From Thiocapsa roseilacustris (GTDB lineage: Bacteria > Pseudomonadota > Gammaproteobacteria > Chromatiales > Chromatiaceae), in NCBI RefSeq assembly GCF_041903755.1, contig NZ_JBBWVE010000025.1:1-64000 (forward strand): 64,000 nucleotides of DNA. The letters are read 5' to 3'. How positions within the stretch are numbered: the first letter of the stretch is position 1; every line of letters starts with the position of its first letter. The position numbers and the translations under genes are program-made. This document shows, in pieces, positions 34,176-44,629 of the stretch. A model generated the notes under the pieces. That model was not told the origin of the DNA, searched no databases, and saw nothing but the letters and a program-made list of their open reading frames with translations.

Positions 34176-35756
34176 ATGTACGAGTTACCTCTCCTGACGC
34201 TGATCATCTGGTTGCCGATCATCGGCGGTATCGCCGTACTGGCGAGCGGAGATCGAGGCTCCGACATCTCCAAGTGGATCGCGCTCGCTTTTGCGATCCT
34301 GACCTTCGCGATCAGCCTCGGTCTCTGGACAGGGTTCGACGCCGGCATCGGGCAGATGCAGTTCGTCGAGCGTGCGCCCTGGATACCGACCTTCAATGTC
34401 GAGTACTACCTGGGCGTCGACGGCATCTCCATGCCGCTGATCATCCTCACGACCTTCATCACCATCTTCGTGATCATCGCGGGCTGGGATGTCATTACCT
34501 ACAAGCCGTCGCATTACATGGCGGCCTTCCTGATCATGGAAGGCGTGATGGTCGGCGTCTTTTCGGCGCTCGATGCCATCCTCTTTTATGTCTTCTGGGA
34601 GGCGATGCTGATCCCGATGTTCATCATCATCGGGGTCTGGGGCGGACCGAATCGGGTCTATGCGACCATCAAGTTCTTCCTCTATACCTTCTTCGGCTCG
34701 GTCTTCATGTTGGTCGCCTTGATCTACATGTTCTTCCAGGCCGACAGCTTCAGTATCCTGGATTTCCACGATCTGGAGCTCGGCATGACCGCCCAGATCC
34801 TGATCTTCATCGCCTTCCTGCTCGCCTTTGCGGTGAAGGTGCCGATGTTCCCGGTCCACACCTGGTTGCCCGACGCGCATGTCGAGGCGCCGACCGGCGG
34901 GTCGGTCATCCTTGCGGCCATCATGCTGAAGATCGGCGGTTACGGGTTCCTGCGCTTCTCGATGCCGATCACACCGGACGCTAGTGCCTCGCTCGATTTG
35001 CTGATGATCGCGTTGTCTCTGATCGCCGTGGTCTACATCGGATTCGTGGCCCTGGTTCAGCAGGACATGAAGAAGCTGATCGCCTATTCGTCGATCGCGC
35101 ACATGGGTTTCGTGACGCTCGGTTTCTTTATCGTTTTCACCATCATCCGCAATCCGGATGTCGCCGGCGGTGCGGTGATGGGGATCGAGGGCGGAATGGT
35201 CCAGATGATCTCGCACGGCTTCATCTCGGGTGCGCTCTTCCTCTGCGTGGGCGTGCTCTATGACCGCGTTCATTCACGCGAGATCGCAGACTACGGCGGT
35301 GTCATCAACACTATGCCCTGGTTCGGCGCCTTCGTCGTCTTTTTCGCGATGGCCAATGCAGGCCTGCCCGGAACCTCAGGTTTCGTCGGCGAGTTCATGG
35401 TGATCCTCGCGACCTTCCGGGCCGATTTCTGGTGGGCCTTCCTGGCCGCGACCACCTTGATCCTGGCGGCGGCCTTTACCCTTTGGATGGTCAAGCGGGT
35501 GATCTTCGGCGAGGTCAAGAACGAGAAGGTGGCCGGTCTGCAGGATCTGAGCCGCCGCGAGACCTTCAATCTCGGGGTGCTGGCAGCCGCGGTCCTGGCC
35601 CTCGGGATCTGGCCCGCCCCCTTGATGGAGGTGATGCACGCCTCGGTCGAGAACCTGGTTGCCCATGTCAGCGAATGCAAGCTGCCGGCCTCCGAGGCGG
35701 CGGACTGCGTCCTTGCGGTGCCCGCATCCGTCGCCGGTCTGACTGGGCAGCCCTGA
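34176..35756 (+). CDS. nuoM: NADH-quinone oxidoreductase subunit M
   Basis: 526 residues, antiporter-like. VFWEAMLIPMFIIIGVWGGP, KVPMFPVHTWLPDAHVEAPT (Lys of the channel) and KKLIAYSSIAHMGFVTLGFF are typical of NuoM. Confidence 0.97.
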   Translation: MYELPLLTLIIWLPIIGGIAVLASGDRGSDISKWIALAFAILTFAISLGLWTGFDAGIGQMQFVERAPWIPTFNVEYYLGVDGISMPLIILTTFITIFVIIAGWDVITYKPSHYMAAFLIMEGVMVGVFSALDAILFYVFWEAMLIPMFIIIGVWGGPNRVYATIKFFLYTFFGSVFMLVALIYMFFQADSFSILDFHDLELGMTAQILIFIAFLLAFAVKVPMFPVHTWLPDAHVEAPTGGSVILAAIMLKIGGYGFLRFSMPITPDASASLDLLMIALSLIAVVYIGFVALVQQDMKKLIAYSSIAHMGFVTLGFFIVFTIIRNPDVAGGAVMGIEGGMVQMISHGFISGALFLCVGVLYDRVHSREIADYGGVINTMPWFGAFVVFFAMANAGLPGTSGFVGEFMVILATFRADFWWAFLAATTLILAAAFTLWMVKRVIFGEVKNEKVAGLQDLSRRETFNLGVLAAAVLALGIWPAPLMEVMHASVENLVAHVSECKLPASEAADCVLAVPASVAGLTGQP

Positions 35757-35810
35757 CGACCTGTTCGGGGATGCGCTCGGGCGCGGGTCTCACTTAATCG
35801 GAATTCTCAC

Positions 35811-37250
35811 ATGCCATTCGACGCCGCCAATCTGATCCCCATCCTGCCGGAGATCGCGATCCTGGTCACCGCCAGCATCGTGCTGGTGCTGGATCTCTAT
35901 CTCAAGGAGAAGGATAAGGACATTAACCATACCCTGACCCTGATCGGTCTGCTGGTCGCGATCGGCCTCACGGGTGCCGTGGGCGGCGGCGAGACGCGCA
36001 TCGTCTTCGACGGCAATGTCGTGCGCGACGGCCTGACCGATCTGCTCAGGGGCGCGATTTTGGTGGTCAGCCTGCTCGCCTTCGTCTACGCGCGGCCCTG
36101 GCTGAAGGATCGCGGACTCTTCGTCGGGGAGTTCTATGTCTTGGGGCTCTTTGCGATCCTCGGGATGTTGATCATGGTCTCGGCCAACAGCTTCCTGACC
36201 ATCTATCTCGGTCTTGAGCTTCAGGCGCTCTGTCTCTATGCCTTGGTCGCCTTCGATCGCGACTCGAAGAAGGGCGCCGAAGCGGCGATGAAGTATTTCG
36301 TGCTTGGCGCGCTTGGCTCGGGAATGCTCCTCTACGGCGTCTCCATGATCTACGGCGCGACCGGTTCGATCGAGTTCGGTCCGGTCGCAGAGGCGGTGGC
36401 CGAGCAGGGGATGGACAACAGGGTCCTGGTCTTCGGCGTGGTCTTCCTGGTCATCGGCGTGGGATTCAAGTTCGGCGCCGTGCCCTTCCACATGTGGGTT
36501 CCGGACATCTACGAGGGTGCGCCCACGCCGGCCGTCCTTCTGCTCGGCAGTGCGCCGAAGATCGCGGCCTTCGCGTTGGCGATCCGCATGTTGGTGGATG
36601 GACTGGAGGCGGTCCAGCCGGATTGGCAAGGCATGCTCCTGATTCTCGCCGTGCTCTCCATGGGTCTGGGAAACCTGGTCGCGATCGCACAGACCAACAT
36701 CAAGCGCATGCTGGCCTACTCGACGATCTCGCACGTCGGCTTTATCTTCCTCGGGCTCTTGGCCGGCTCCGCGCAGGGCTACGCATCGGCGATGTTCTAT
36801 GCGATCGTCTACGCCGTCATGTCGACCGGCGCCTTCGGCATCCTGCTGATCCTGAGCCGAAAAGGCTTCGACGCGGAGAATCTGGACGACCTCAAGGGGC
36901 TGAACGACCGGGATTCCTGGTACGCCGCCATGATGGCGCTGGTGATGTTCTCGATGGCCGGTGTCCCGCCGACGGTCGGCTTTATGGCGAAGCTGCTGGT
37001 GCTGGAGTCTGTCGTGCGCATCGACTTGGTCTGGCTCGCCCTGGTCGCCGTTGCCTTTTCGATCATCGGGGCCTTCTACTACCTGCGCGTGGTCAAGCTC
37101 ATCTATTTCGACAAGCCGGATCCGGATATGCCGGTCTTGACGACCAGCGGCGGCGTGCGTTTCGCCATGAGCCTCAACGGTCTTTCCCTGTTGGTCCTCG
37201 GCCTGTTCCCGGCGGCGCTTCTGAGTTGGTGTCAAAGTGTCTTTGCTTGA
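35811..37250 (+). CDS. nuoN: NADH-quinone oxidoreductase subunit N
   Basis: 479 residues, third antiporter-like subunit. YLGLELQALCLYALVAFDRD, FKFGAVPFHMWVPDIYEGAP and KRMLAYSTISHVGFIFLGLL are NuoN signatures. Last gene of the operon; dapA begins 141 bases later. Confidence 0.97.
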   Translation: MPFDAANLIPILPEIAILVTASIVLVLDLYLKEKDKDINHTLTLIGLLVAIGLTGAVGGGETRIVFDGNVVRDGLTDLLRGAILVVSLLAFVYARPWLKDRGLFVGEFYVLGLFAILGMLIMVSANSFLTIYLGLELQALCLYALVAFDRDSKKGAEAAMKYFVLGALGSGMLLYGVSMIYGATGSIEFGPVAEAVAEQGMDNRVLVFGVVFLVIGVGFKFGAVPFHMWVPDIYEGAPTPAVLLLGSAPKIAAFALAIRMLVDGLEAVQPDWQGMLLILAVLSMGLGNLVAIAQTNIKRMLAYSTISHVGFIFLGLLAGSAQGYASAMFYAIVYAVMSTGAFGILLILSRKGFDAENLDDLKGLNDRDSWYAAMMALVMFSMAGVPPTVGFMAKLLVLESVVRIDLVWLALVAVAFSIIGAFYYLRVVKLIYFDKPDPDMPVLTTSGGVRFAMSLNGLSLLVLGLFPAALLSWCQSVFA

Positions 37251-37391
37251 GCCTCTGGGCTTAGAACGCCTCGGGGGTGAGTGCATAGGGGCCGAACGCT
37301 CGGGGTCCTCGCACCCGGGCTCGGATCATCTCGGTTGTGTCGGCGACGTCTCGCGTACTACCATCAGGGCTTTCGCCTAACGGAGTTGGAC

Positions 37392-38267
37392 ATGTTTCGC
37401 GGCAGCATCGTTGCCCTCATTACCCCCATGCACGAGGACGGGGGCATCGACGACGCGAGCCTCCGGCGTCTCGTGGACTTCCATGTCGACGCGGGGACGA
37501 CGGCGATCGTCGCCGTGGGGACCACCGGAGAATCGGCGACGCTCGACGAGGAGGAGCACTGCGCCGTCATTCGCAAGACGCTTGAGCTTGCCGACGGCAG
37601 GATCCCCATCATCGCGGGCACTGGCGCCAATTCGACCCGCGAGGCGATCAACCTGACCCGCTGCGCCAAAGAGGCCGGCGCACAGGCCGCCCTTCTGGTG
37701 ACGCCTTACTACAACAAGCCCACTCAAGAGGGGCTGTATCTGCATTATCGTGCGATCGCCGAGGCCGTCGATATCCCTCAGATCCTCTACAACGTGCCGG
37801 GTCGTACGGCGTGTGATCTGCTGCCCGAGACGACCGTTCGGCTCGCACCGATCGACAACATTGTCGGCATCAAGGATGCGACGGGCGACCTAACCCGTGT
37901 TGCGCGGTTGCGCGACGGCTGCGGCGAGGGATTCGCCCTCTACAGCGGAGACGATGCGACCGGATGCGAGTTCATGCTGACGGGAGGAAACGGAGTCATC
38001 TCGGTGACCTCGAATCTCGCTCCTCGATTCATGCAGGACATGTGCGACGCGGCGCTGGCGGGCGATCGCGAGCATGCGGAGGCCATGAATCGTCGGCTTG
38101 ATGCGTTGCATCATGACCTGTTCGTACAGTCCAATCCGATCCCTGTAAAATGGGCCGTTGCCGAGATGGGGCTGTGCACGAAAGGCATTCGGCTTCCGCT
38201 CACCTGGCTCTCCGAAGAGCATCATGCACGCGTGCGTGCCGCGATGGAGCAGGCGGGTGTGCTCTGA
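37392..38267 (+). CDS. dapA: 4-hydroxy-tetrahydrodipicolinate synthase
   Basis: 291 residues. VGTTGESATLDEEEH, the Tyr in TPYYNKPTQEG and the Schiff-base Lys in VGIKDATGDLTR are present. Condenses pyruvate and aspartate semialdehyde for lysine and diaminopimelate. ATG 37392 is chosen as the family start MFRGSIVALITPM. Followed 37 bases later by bamC, the same order as in E. coli. Confidence 0.97.
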   Translation: MFRGSIVALITPMHEDGGIDDASLRRLVDFHVDAGTTAIVAVGTTGESATLDEEEHCAVIRKTLELADGRIPIIAGTGANSTREAINLTRCAKEAGAQAALLVTPYYNKPTQEGLYLHYRAIAEAVDIPQILYNVPGRTACDLLPETTVRLAPIDNIVGIKDATGDLTRVARLRDGCGEGFALYSGDDATGCEFMLTGGNGVISVTSNLAPRFMQDMCDAALAGDREHAEAMNRRLDALHHDLFVQSNPIPVKWAVAEMGLCTKGIRLPLTWLSEEHHARVRAAMEQAGVL

Positions 38268-38304
38268 CGCCCTTTGCAGCGCTGCCCCGCCGGATCGGAG
38301 GCGT

Positions 38305-39522
38305 ATGCGCAATCGATTAAAGAGGTCGCTCACCTTGAGACCACGTTTTTGGCTGACCTGCGGAATCTGTGCCGGACTTGCGCTGACTCTGCTGCTGTCC
38401 GGCTGCGGCTCGAACGTCATCAACGACGCGATCCCCGATCAGCGACTTGCCTACAAGAAGCAGCAGGAGGCCGGCGAGAATCTCGAGATCCCTCCGGATC
38501 TGACCGCAGGGCGGTTTGACGATGCCTTGGACATTCCGCCAGCCGGCGGGGCGACCTTCTCGGAATACAGCGGGAGTCGCGCGCAACGCCAGCGCGTCGC
38601 GGCTTCGGGCGAGGTTCTCCCCGAGACACCCAATGTGGAGCTGAGGCGGCGCGACTCCGAGCGGTGGCTCGAGGTCCAGGCCTCGCCGCAGCAGGTGTGG
38701 CCCAAGGTCATCGCCTTCTGGCGCGAGCAGGGCATCCTCTTGGTCGAGCAAAATCCATCCGTCGGCGTGATGCGTACCGATTGGCTGGATAACCGCGCCG
38801 AGATCCGGCGCGATTTCGTCACGCGCATGATCAGCAAGGTCGTCGAGGGGGTTTACGCGACCTCGACGCGCGATCAGTACAGTCTGCGTATCGAGCCCGG
38901 GACGACACCCGGAACCACCGACATCCATCTTACGCATCGCGGGATGGAGGAGCGTCTGGTGACCAATGCGATCGGTGACGGGAGCCGGACCATTTGGGAG
39001 CCCAGCGGGACCGATCCGGCCAAGGAGGCCGAGATGCTGCGGCGCCTCATGGTCTTTCTGGGTGCATCCGAGCAGCGTGCCGCGGCCGCGAGCCCCGTCT
39101 CCGCGGGCAGATCCGGCGCCGCCGGAAGCGGTCTTGCCATGCAGGCCGTCGGTGCTCGCCTCGTTACCGAGGGAGGCTCTCAAGCCTTGGTGATCCAGGA
39201 GGATTTTCGCCGTGCATGGAGAACCGCCGGATCGGCACTGGATCGGGCCGGATTCGCCGTTGAAGATCGCGATATGAGTCGGGGTGTCTACTATGTCCGC
39301 TATGCAGGGCAGGACGGCGCGTCCGACGACAAGCGCCCCGGCCTCCTCTCGCGAATGGCCTTCTGGAAGAAGAACGAGGTCGACCCGGTCAAGCAGTATC
39401 AGGTGCGTGTGCAGGGGGGCGAGACCGAATCACGTGTCACCGTGCTGGATGCGAGCGGGAATCCGGATACATCCGAGTCGAGCCAACGGATCCTGACGCT
39501 GATGAAGGAACAAATGCGTTAG
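38305..39522 (+). CDS. bamC: Outer-membrane assembly lipoprotein BamC
   Basis: 405 residues. N-terminal signal with lipobox LLLSGC gives a lipid-anchored Cys near residue 34. The unstructured DxxLAYKKQQEAGENLEIPP segment that binds BamD is visible, followed by the two helix-grip domains (LEVQASPQQVWPKVIAFWRE and VIQEDFRRAWRTAGSALDRA). Longer than E. coli BamC (344). Acts in BAM-dependent outer-membrane protein insertion. Confidence 0.92.
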   Translation: MRNRLKRSLTLRPRFWLTCGICAGLALTLLLSGCGSNVINDAIPDQRLAYKKQQEAGENLEIPPDLTAGRFDDALDIPPAGGATFSEYSGSRAQRQRVAASGEVLPETPNVELRRRDSERWLEVQASPQQVWPKVIAFWREQGILLVEQNPSVGVMRTDWLDNRAEIRRDFVTRMISKVVEGVYATSTRDQYSLRIEPGTTPGTTDIHLTHRGMEERLVTNAIGDGSRTIWEPSGTDPAKEAEMLRRLMVFLGASEQRAAAASPVSAGRSGAAGSGLAMQAVGARLVTEGGSQALVIQEDFRRAWRTAGSALDRAGFAVEDRDMSRGVYYVRYAGQDGASDDKRPGLLSRMAFWKKNEVDPVKQYQVRVQGGETESRVTVLDASGNPDTSESSQRILTLMKEQMR

Positions 39523-39535
39523 GCTGAGACGCGAC

Positions 39536-40297
39536 GTGCGTTTCTGCTCGCTTGGCAGCGGCAGCCGCGGCAATGCCACGCTGGTGGAAAGCGCGGGCTG
39601 CCGCGTGTTGGTGGACAACGGCCTCAGCCTACGCGAGCTGAATCAGCGACTGCGGTCGGTGGATGTCGAGCCGGACAGCATCGATGTCCTGCTCCTGACC
39701 CACGAGCACGGTGACCATGTGAAGGGCGTGTGGTCCTTCGCAAGGCGGCATCGCGTGGAGGTTTGGACAACACCCGGGACTTGGCGGGCGGTGGGCGCCC
39801 CCGAGATCCCGAGGATGCGGCTGCTCTCCGGTCAGGGGCAGTCGATCCGAATCGACGGCCTGCGTATCCGGTCTTATCCTGTCCCGCACGATGCCCGCGA
39901 GCCCTGTCAGTTCCTCTTCGAGGCCGACGGGCGTCGCCTGGGGATGTTGACGGATACCGGCTGCGTGACTCCCCACATGACGGAGGTTCTTCAGGATTGC
40001 GACGCGCTGATCCTGGAGCTCAACCATGATCCGGAGCTGCTGCGTCGCGGCCCTTATCCGCCGAGTCTGCAGCGACGCGTCGCCGGCGACTTCGGGCATC
40101 TCAGCAACCTGCAAGCCGCCGGCCTGCTCGATGCCTTGCCGAACCGAGCCATCGCGCAGCTCTGCGTCGCGCATGTCAGCGAGACCAACAACCATCCCGA
40201 TCTCGTCCGCGCAAGCATCCGCGGGGTTTGCGAGTCGCTCGCCGATCGGACTTTGATCTTTGAGCAGGATCAGGCGAGCCCTTGGTGTGTCTCTTGA
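39536..40297 (+). CDS. MBL-fold metallohydrolase, YycJ/WalJ-like
   Basis: 253 residues from GTG 39536, 13 bases after bamC. FCSLGSGSRGNATLVESAGC is the usual YycJ N-terminus; LLTHEHGDHVKGV is the HxHxDH metal motif, with further ligands in LTDTGCVT and VAHVSETNNHPD. Family members are putative DNA exonucleases. Often follows bamC or purC in gammaproteobacteria. Confidence 0.88.
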   Translation: MRFCSLGSGSRGNATLVESAGCRVLVDNGLSLRELNQRLRSVDVEPDSIDVLLLTHEHGDHVKGVWSFARRHRVEVWTTPGTWRAVGAPEIPRMRLLSGQGQSIRIDGLRIRSYPVPHDAREPCQFLFEADGRRLGMLTDTGCVTPHMTEVLQDCDALILELNHDPELLRRGPYPPSLQRRVAGDFGHLSNLQAAGLLDALPNRAIAQLCVAHVSETNNHPDLVRASIRGVCESLADRTLIFEQDQASPWCVS

Positions 40298-40398
40298 TCA
40301 AGGCAGGAGTGCGGCCTCGTTCGTCGTGCGGCCATGGCGGCAGTAGGCGCAGAGCGCCAGGGCATGCGTGACACCGCGGAGCGGATGTCACGAGCCCC

Positions 40399-42404
40399 TC
40401 ACGGTCCGGGTGGCCGGTCTAACGAGCGAGGCTCGAATCGCCGCTGCGCCCACTTCCTGCCGTCGTCGAGCAGGAGCACGCTGGATGCGATGAGCGTGGC
40501 CGTGAGCCAGTCAATGGGTTGCAGGTGAACCGTTCCGAAGAACTCCTGAGCCGTTGACCAATTCACGACCAGGACCTGGAGTGCGAGGACGGCGCCGAGT
40601 GCGAGCCAGAGTTTGCCGTTTGCGAGGAAGTGGGTGTTGAATGCGCTGCCGTGCTCGCTGCGGGCATTGAAGACATTGAAGAACTGAAAGAGCACGAAGG
40701 TGGTGAAGGCGAGTGTGAGGGCATAGGCCTGGCCGTGGCTGGTCAAGGCATCCTGAAACAGCCAGAGGGTGCCGACCATCATGATGGTGCCGTAGAGGCC
40801 GAGGAGGGCCGAGCGCTGCAGCGTGAGGATCTGAGAGTCCTGTCGGCGGGGCAGGGCCCGCATGTTGCCGGGGCGCGCCGGCTCGACGCCGAGTGTCATC
40901 GCGGGCGGGCCGTCCATGATGATGTTGATCCAGAGGAGCTGGATCGCCGTGAAGGGTGTCGGCAGCCCCATCAGGGTTGCCGCCAGCACAGTCAGGATGG
41001 CGCCGATATTGGTCGAGAGCTGAAAGCGTACGAACTTCACGATGTTGTCGAAGATCACGCGCCCTTCCTCGACTGCCCGGACGATGGTCGCGAAGTTGTC
41101 GTCCATCAACACCATGGTCGCGGCCTCGCGCGTGACCGCCGTGCCCGTCAGACCCATGGCGACACCGATATCCGCGGCCTTGACCGCTGGCGCGTCGTTC
41201 ACCCCGTCGCCGGTCATGGCGACGACATGGCCACGCGCCTTGAGCGCCTTCACGATCCGGACCTTGTGGGCCGGCGAGACCCGCGCGATGACGCCGATGT
41301 TCTCGATCCGCTGCCCGAGTGCGGCCTCGTCCATCGCGTCGAGCTCCGCGCCGGTGACGACCTCGCCGGTCAACCCGAGCTCGCGCCCGATGGCCTCGGC
41401 AGTGAGCTTGTGGTCGCCCGTAAGGCGGCGAGCCTGCTCGGATTCGGGGTCCAGACCGGCCTTGCGGGCGAGAATCCAGAGCGCTCCCTCGGTGGGATCC
41501 CCGATCAACGCGCCGTCGCGCACGCGCGATTCGTTGCAGAGCGCCATGGGGCGGCCTAAGTGGACCGGAGCGATCTGATCGCTCGGATCGTCCCGAAGAA
41601 TCGCGCCTTCGGTCCCGTAGCCGTCGCCTTCGACACTGAAGCGCCCGCCTGCAAACCAGCCGGCATGCGCCGTCATACGGTTGAGTGTGAGTGTCCCCGT
41701 CTTGTCGGAACAAATCACGGTGGTCGAGCCCAGGGTTTCGACCGCCGAGAGCTTCTTGTTGAGGATCGTCCGGTTTTGGGCCATCCGCCACATGCCGATC
41801 GCCAAAGCATGTTCAGGCGCTCGGCCAGCGGCGGACCCGCGGCGTCCAAGGCCTGCGTGCTCTTGCCAGCCGGCTGAGACTCGCCGGTCAGGGCGGCCTC
41901 GTCGACCTCCAGGTTGGGTGCCGTCAGCAGCCGCCCGTCCGCGGGAACGCGATCGCCCGCCTCTAGCAGCACAAGATCCCCGGGCATCAGATCGGTCGCT
42001 TCGACCTCGCCGATCCGACCGTCCCGACGCACGCGAGCACGGACGGCGACCATCGCCTTCAGGGTGGAGAGTGTTCGCTCCGCACGGTGCTCTTGATAAA
42101 AGCCGAGCGCCGCATTGAGGATCACGACGATCAGGATGGCCACGGCGTCTTTGAGGTCCCCGATCGTCCAGGCCAGTACTGCCGCGCAGAGGAGCACGAT
42201 CACCAGCAGGTTTCGGAACTGGTCCAGGAATCTGAGCCAGAGCGGGCGCGACTTGGTCTCGGCGAGCGCGTTCTCGCCGTGACGGTGACGTCGCAGGTCT
42301 GCCTCGGCCGTGGAGAGACCCCGAGCGGGATCCGCCTCCAGCGCCTTGGTCGTCTCCACGACACCCAAGCAGTGCCACGGACGCGTCTGCGTCTTGGCAG
42401 TCAT
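40399..42404 (-). pseudogene. Cation-transporting P-type ATPase (Ca2+-type), internal deletion and frameshift
   Basis: The N-part (42404 to about 41808) has the N-terminal domain, TM1-2 and the actuator loop (DLMPGDLVLLEAGDRVPADG, DEAALTGESQPAGKS). It stops after LAERLNM and resumes in another frame at ALAIGMWRMAQNRTILNKKL, so TM3-TM4 with the ion-binding PEGL motif are missing. The C-part keeps DKTGTLT (phosphorylation), TGDGVNDAPA and the C-terminal helices. The deletion of about 100 codons plus frame change inactivates it. Confidence 0.8.
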
Positions 42405-42465
42405 CGTCACGCCCCCCGCCTCACCCACCGGTTTGGGCTATCGGTGTCCACCCGCTTGCGCGCGA

Positions 42466-42753
42466 TCAGTCGTCAGTCAGCCAACCCTGCAATGCCTCGA
42501 CGAGTGCTTGGGCCTGTGCGCGGCTGGAAATGTTGAACTTCGACTGCTGCCGGTACTCTCCACTGCGTTTCTGATAGCGACGAATTGTATATTTGTCCGG
42601 ACCGTACGCCTCCTTTGCGCGATCCCAATCCTGGTAGCGAAAGAGGATCGTGGTCCAACTCCCCTTGGAGAGGACGACCTTGTCGATCTCCTTGGTCGTG
42701 TCGATACCGTCTTCCGTGTAGGTCACCGTCAGATCTTCGATCCGCTCGGCCAT
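42466..42753 (-). CDS. Conserved hypothetical small protein
   Basis: 95 residues, charged and soluble: VVLSKGSWTTILFRYQDWDR then KRSGEYRQQSKFNISSRAQA. The look is that of a widespread uncharacterised small protein family (Tyr-rich, KxxxRRYQKRxGEYRQQSKFNIS). No catalytic motif. Near an ankyrin lipoprotein gene. Function unknown. Confidence 0.6.
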   Translation of the reverse strand: MAERIEDLTVTYTEDGIDTTKEIDKVVLSKGSWTTILFRYQDWDRAKEAYGPDKYTIRRYQKRSGEYRQQSKFNISSRAQAQALVEALQGWLTDD

Positions 42754-42776
42754 TCGGTCGCTCCTGTGCGTGTCTG

Positions 42777-43445
42777 TCAGGGGAGTGGGTCGGCCCTCGC
42801 ACCGTTGCGCTCAAGGGTCGAGACGATAAACCGGGCGTCGCGCCCGGGCGCCGATTCTCGCGCAATCCGCAGCGGCAAGCGACCGTCACCGGCGACTTGA
42901 TTCACATCTGCGCCTGCAAGGATCAGTCGCCGTACCGTCTCGAGATGCCCATTGCGGATGGCGACATGCAGCGGCGCATCCCCGTTCGGATCCGGTCTGT
43001 CGAGCTGTGCGCCTGCATTGACGAGGAAATTCAGGGTATCGCGGTCGATTGTTCCTGCCTCGACCAACGCGACCAGCGTGACCTGCGCATCGAGGGGTGC
43101 ACCTTGGTCGACGAGCATGCTCGCGACCTGCGTGCGCCCGTGCTCGAGTGCGACGGCGAGCGGGGTCTTCCCCGCGGCGTTCAGCGACTCGATACTCCCG
43201 CCTTTGCGGGCGAGCTCCCGCGCGATGGTGACGCGTCCTGCGCGCGCGGCGACGTGTAGCGGCGGATCGCCGTGCGCATCCGGCCGATCGAGATCGCTTT
43301 TCCAGTGGATATGACGCGAGACCTGGTCGATATCCCCGATCTCGACCGCCCGGTGCAAATTCACCGTCGGTGCGGCGGGTTCCGTGCAGCCCAGGAGCGA
43401 CAGCGCCGCAATCAGCAGCAGCGTCGGAACGTAAACCTTCTTCAT
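42777..43445 (-). CDS. Ankyrin-repeat lipoprotein
   Basis: 222 residues. Lipobox LSLLGC near residue 20 marks a lipoprotein. Ankyrin repeats follow (DAHGDPPLHVAARAGRVTIA, AAGKTPLAVALEHGRTQVAS, PNGDAPLHVAIRNGHLETVR). Probably a periplasmic protein-binding scaffold. Partner unknown. Confidence 0.85.
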   Translation of the reverse strand: MKKVYVPTLLLIAALSLLGCTEPAAPTVNLHRAVEIGDIDQVSRHIHWKSDLDRPDAHGDPPLHVAARAGRVTIARELARKGGSIESLNAAGKTPLAVALEHGRTQVASMLVDQGAPLDAQVTLVALVEAGTIDRDTLNFLVNAGAQLDRPDPNGDAPLHVAIRNGHLETVRRLILAGADVNQVAGDGRLPLRIARESAPGRDARFIVSTLERNGARADPLP

Positions 43446-43556
43446 GCCTGCGCTCCGATCTCGTCGCCGCCGGGCCTTCTGTCGCGGCCGGCGGCCGCGA
43501 CCCCGCAGCGCGCGAATGGGCTGCCTGAACCGGCCGGTCGTGCTAACGTAAACACC

Positions 43557-43931
43557 ATGATCTGGAAACTCCTCCTAACCGCTGCTGTCATCTTCGGGGC
43601 CTATCTTGTCATCCGAGCCCGCATCATGCGCTCTCGCGAGGCCGCCGGCCTCGTGGCGCCGCGTCCACCTCTGATTCCTCCGGCGCTGATCCGTCCGCTC
43701 GCCTATGTCCTCCTCGGGGTCATGTTGCTCGGGAGTTTGTCGCTTCTCGTTCGGGATTGGGATCGCGACCGGGAGATCATCCCCGTTCGGATCGTCAATG
43801 CCAACACGGGAGAGGTCACGCTCTACGAGGTCCGTCGCGGCAGCGTCGACGGCCGGCGATTCGTGACCGCCGACGGTCGAGAGATCCGCATCGCCGAGGT
43901 CGAACGCTTGGAAATGGTCATGGACCGCTAG
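43557..43931 (+). CDS. Hypothetical membrane protein with two transmembrane helices
   Basis: 124 residues. Helices at about 3-19 and 46-63 with a cytoplasmic basic loop between; the C-terminus RRGSVDGRRFVTADGREIRI is a small beta-rich region. Family not recognised. Followed by repeat element A. Confidence 0.6.
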   Translation: MIWKLLLTAAVIFGAYLVIRARIMRSREAAGLVAPRPPLIPPALIRPLAYVLLGVMLLGSLSLLVRDWDRDREIIPVRIVNANTGEVTLYEVRRGSVDGRRFVTADGREIRIAEVERLEMVMDR

Positions 43932-43954
43932 GCGAATCTCGCCGGGTCAGCTTC

Positions 43955-44093
43955 TAAGGCGATTTCCGCAAACTTCCATACCCGTAGGTTGTGCTGACGA
44001 TAGGAGGCACAACTTGCGCCGACGGTTGGTTGTGCCTCGCACGGCTCGGCACAACCTACGCCATTGGCACGAAGGTTTCCGGAGTTCGCCTTA
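43955..44093. repeat. Dispersed inverted-repeat element, family A, copy 3 (inverted)
   Basis: 139 bp, opposite orientation to copies 1-2. Its ends TAAGGCGATTTCCGC and TAAGGCGAACTCCGG (reverse complement) give the clearest view of the terminal repeat; flanking TTA/TAA may be target sequence. Confidence 0.85.
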
Positions 44094-44185
44094 ACGGGTC
44101 TCGGGCGATTCAACGCTCCGATCGCAGACATAGGTCGAAACTCTCCGGCGCCCGGCATGAGGCGCACGGGTGGCCTGCGGCAGCT

Positions 44186-44629
44186 CTACTCGACCGTTAC
44201 GGTGATCCGCTCCGAGAGGATCGGTGGGTCATGCGGAATGTGATTTTTGTCGCCCAGGAGGATCTGCAGGGTGTGCTCGCCCGGCGGCAGCGTGAGCTCG
44301 GTCTCCGTCTGACCGCCCCCGAAATGCAGGATGTCGGCGCCGATCGGTTGGTCGAGCGGCGGCAGACCGTCCATGTCGACCAGCAGGTGATGATGTCCCG
44401 TCTTGGGGAGATCGGCTCCCGCCGGTGCAACCCCCATCCCGGAGAGTCCGAACCGCACCACGAAGGTCTGTGGCACGGTCGCACCGTCCTCCGGCGCAAT
44501 GATGTACGCCTTGGCCCCCTCGGGCGCTGGGGTGCGTTCGACGGCTGCGAGCGCCCCGAAGGCACCGAAGGCCAGGCCTGCGGCGATCAGCAGGGACAGT
44601 GATGCACGTTTGAACCCTCTCTTCTTCAT
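44186..44629 (-). CDS. Exported DUF4399-type protein
   Basis: 147 residues. Signal peptide (SLLIAAGLAFGAFGALA, then AV). The mature part AYIIAPEDGATVPQTFVVRF then TGHHHLLVDMDGLPPLDQPI and LPPGEHTLQILLGD fits DUF4399, a small beta-sandwich with a conserved His cluster (TGHHHLL), possibly metal binding. ATG 44629 has AGGAGACG as ribosome site; an in-frame extension to 44773 lacks family sequence. Confidence 0.8.
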   Translation of the reverse strand: MKKRGFKRASLSLLIAAGLAFGAFGALAAVERTPAPEGAKAYIIAPEDGATVPQTFVVRFGLSGMGVAPAGADLPKTGHHHLLVDMDGLPPLDQPIGADILHFGGGQTETELTLPPGEHTLQILLGDKNHIPHDPPILSERITVTVE

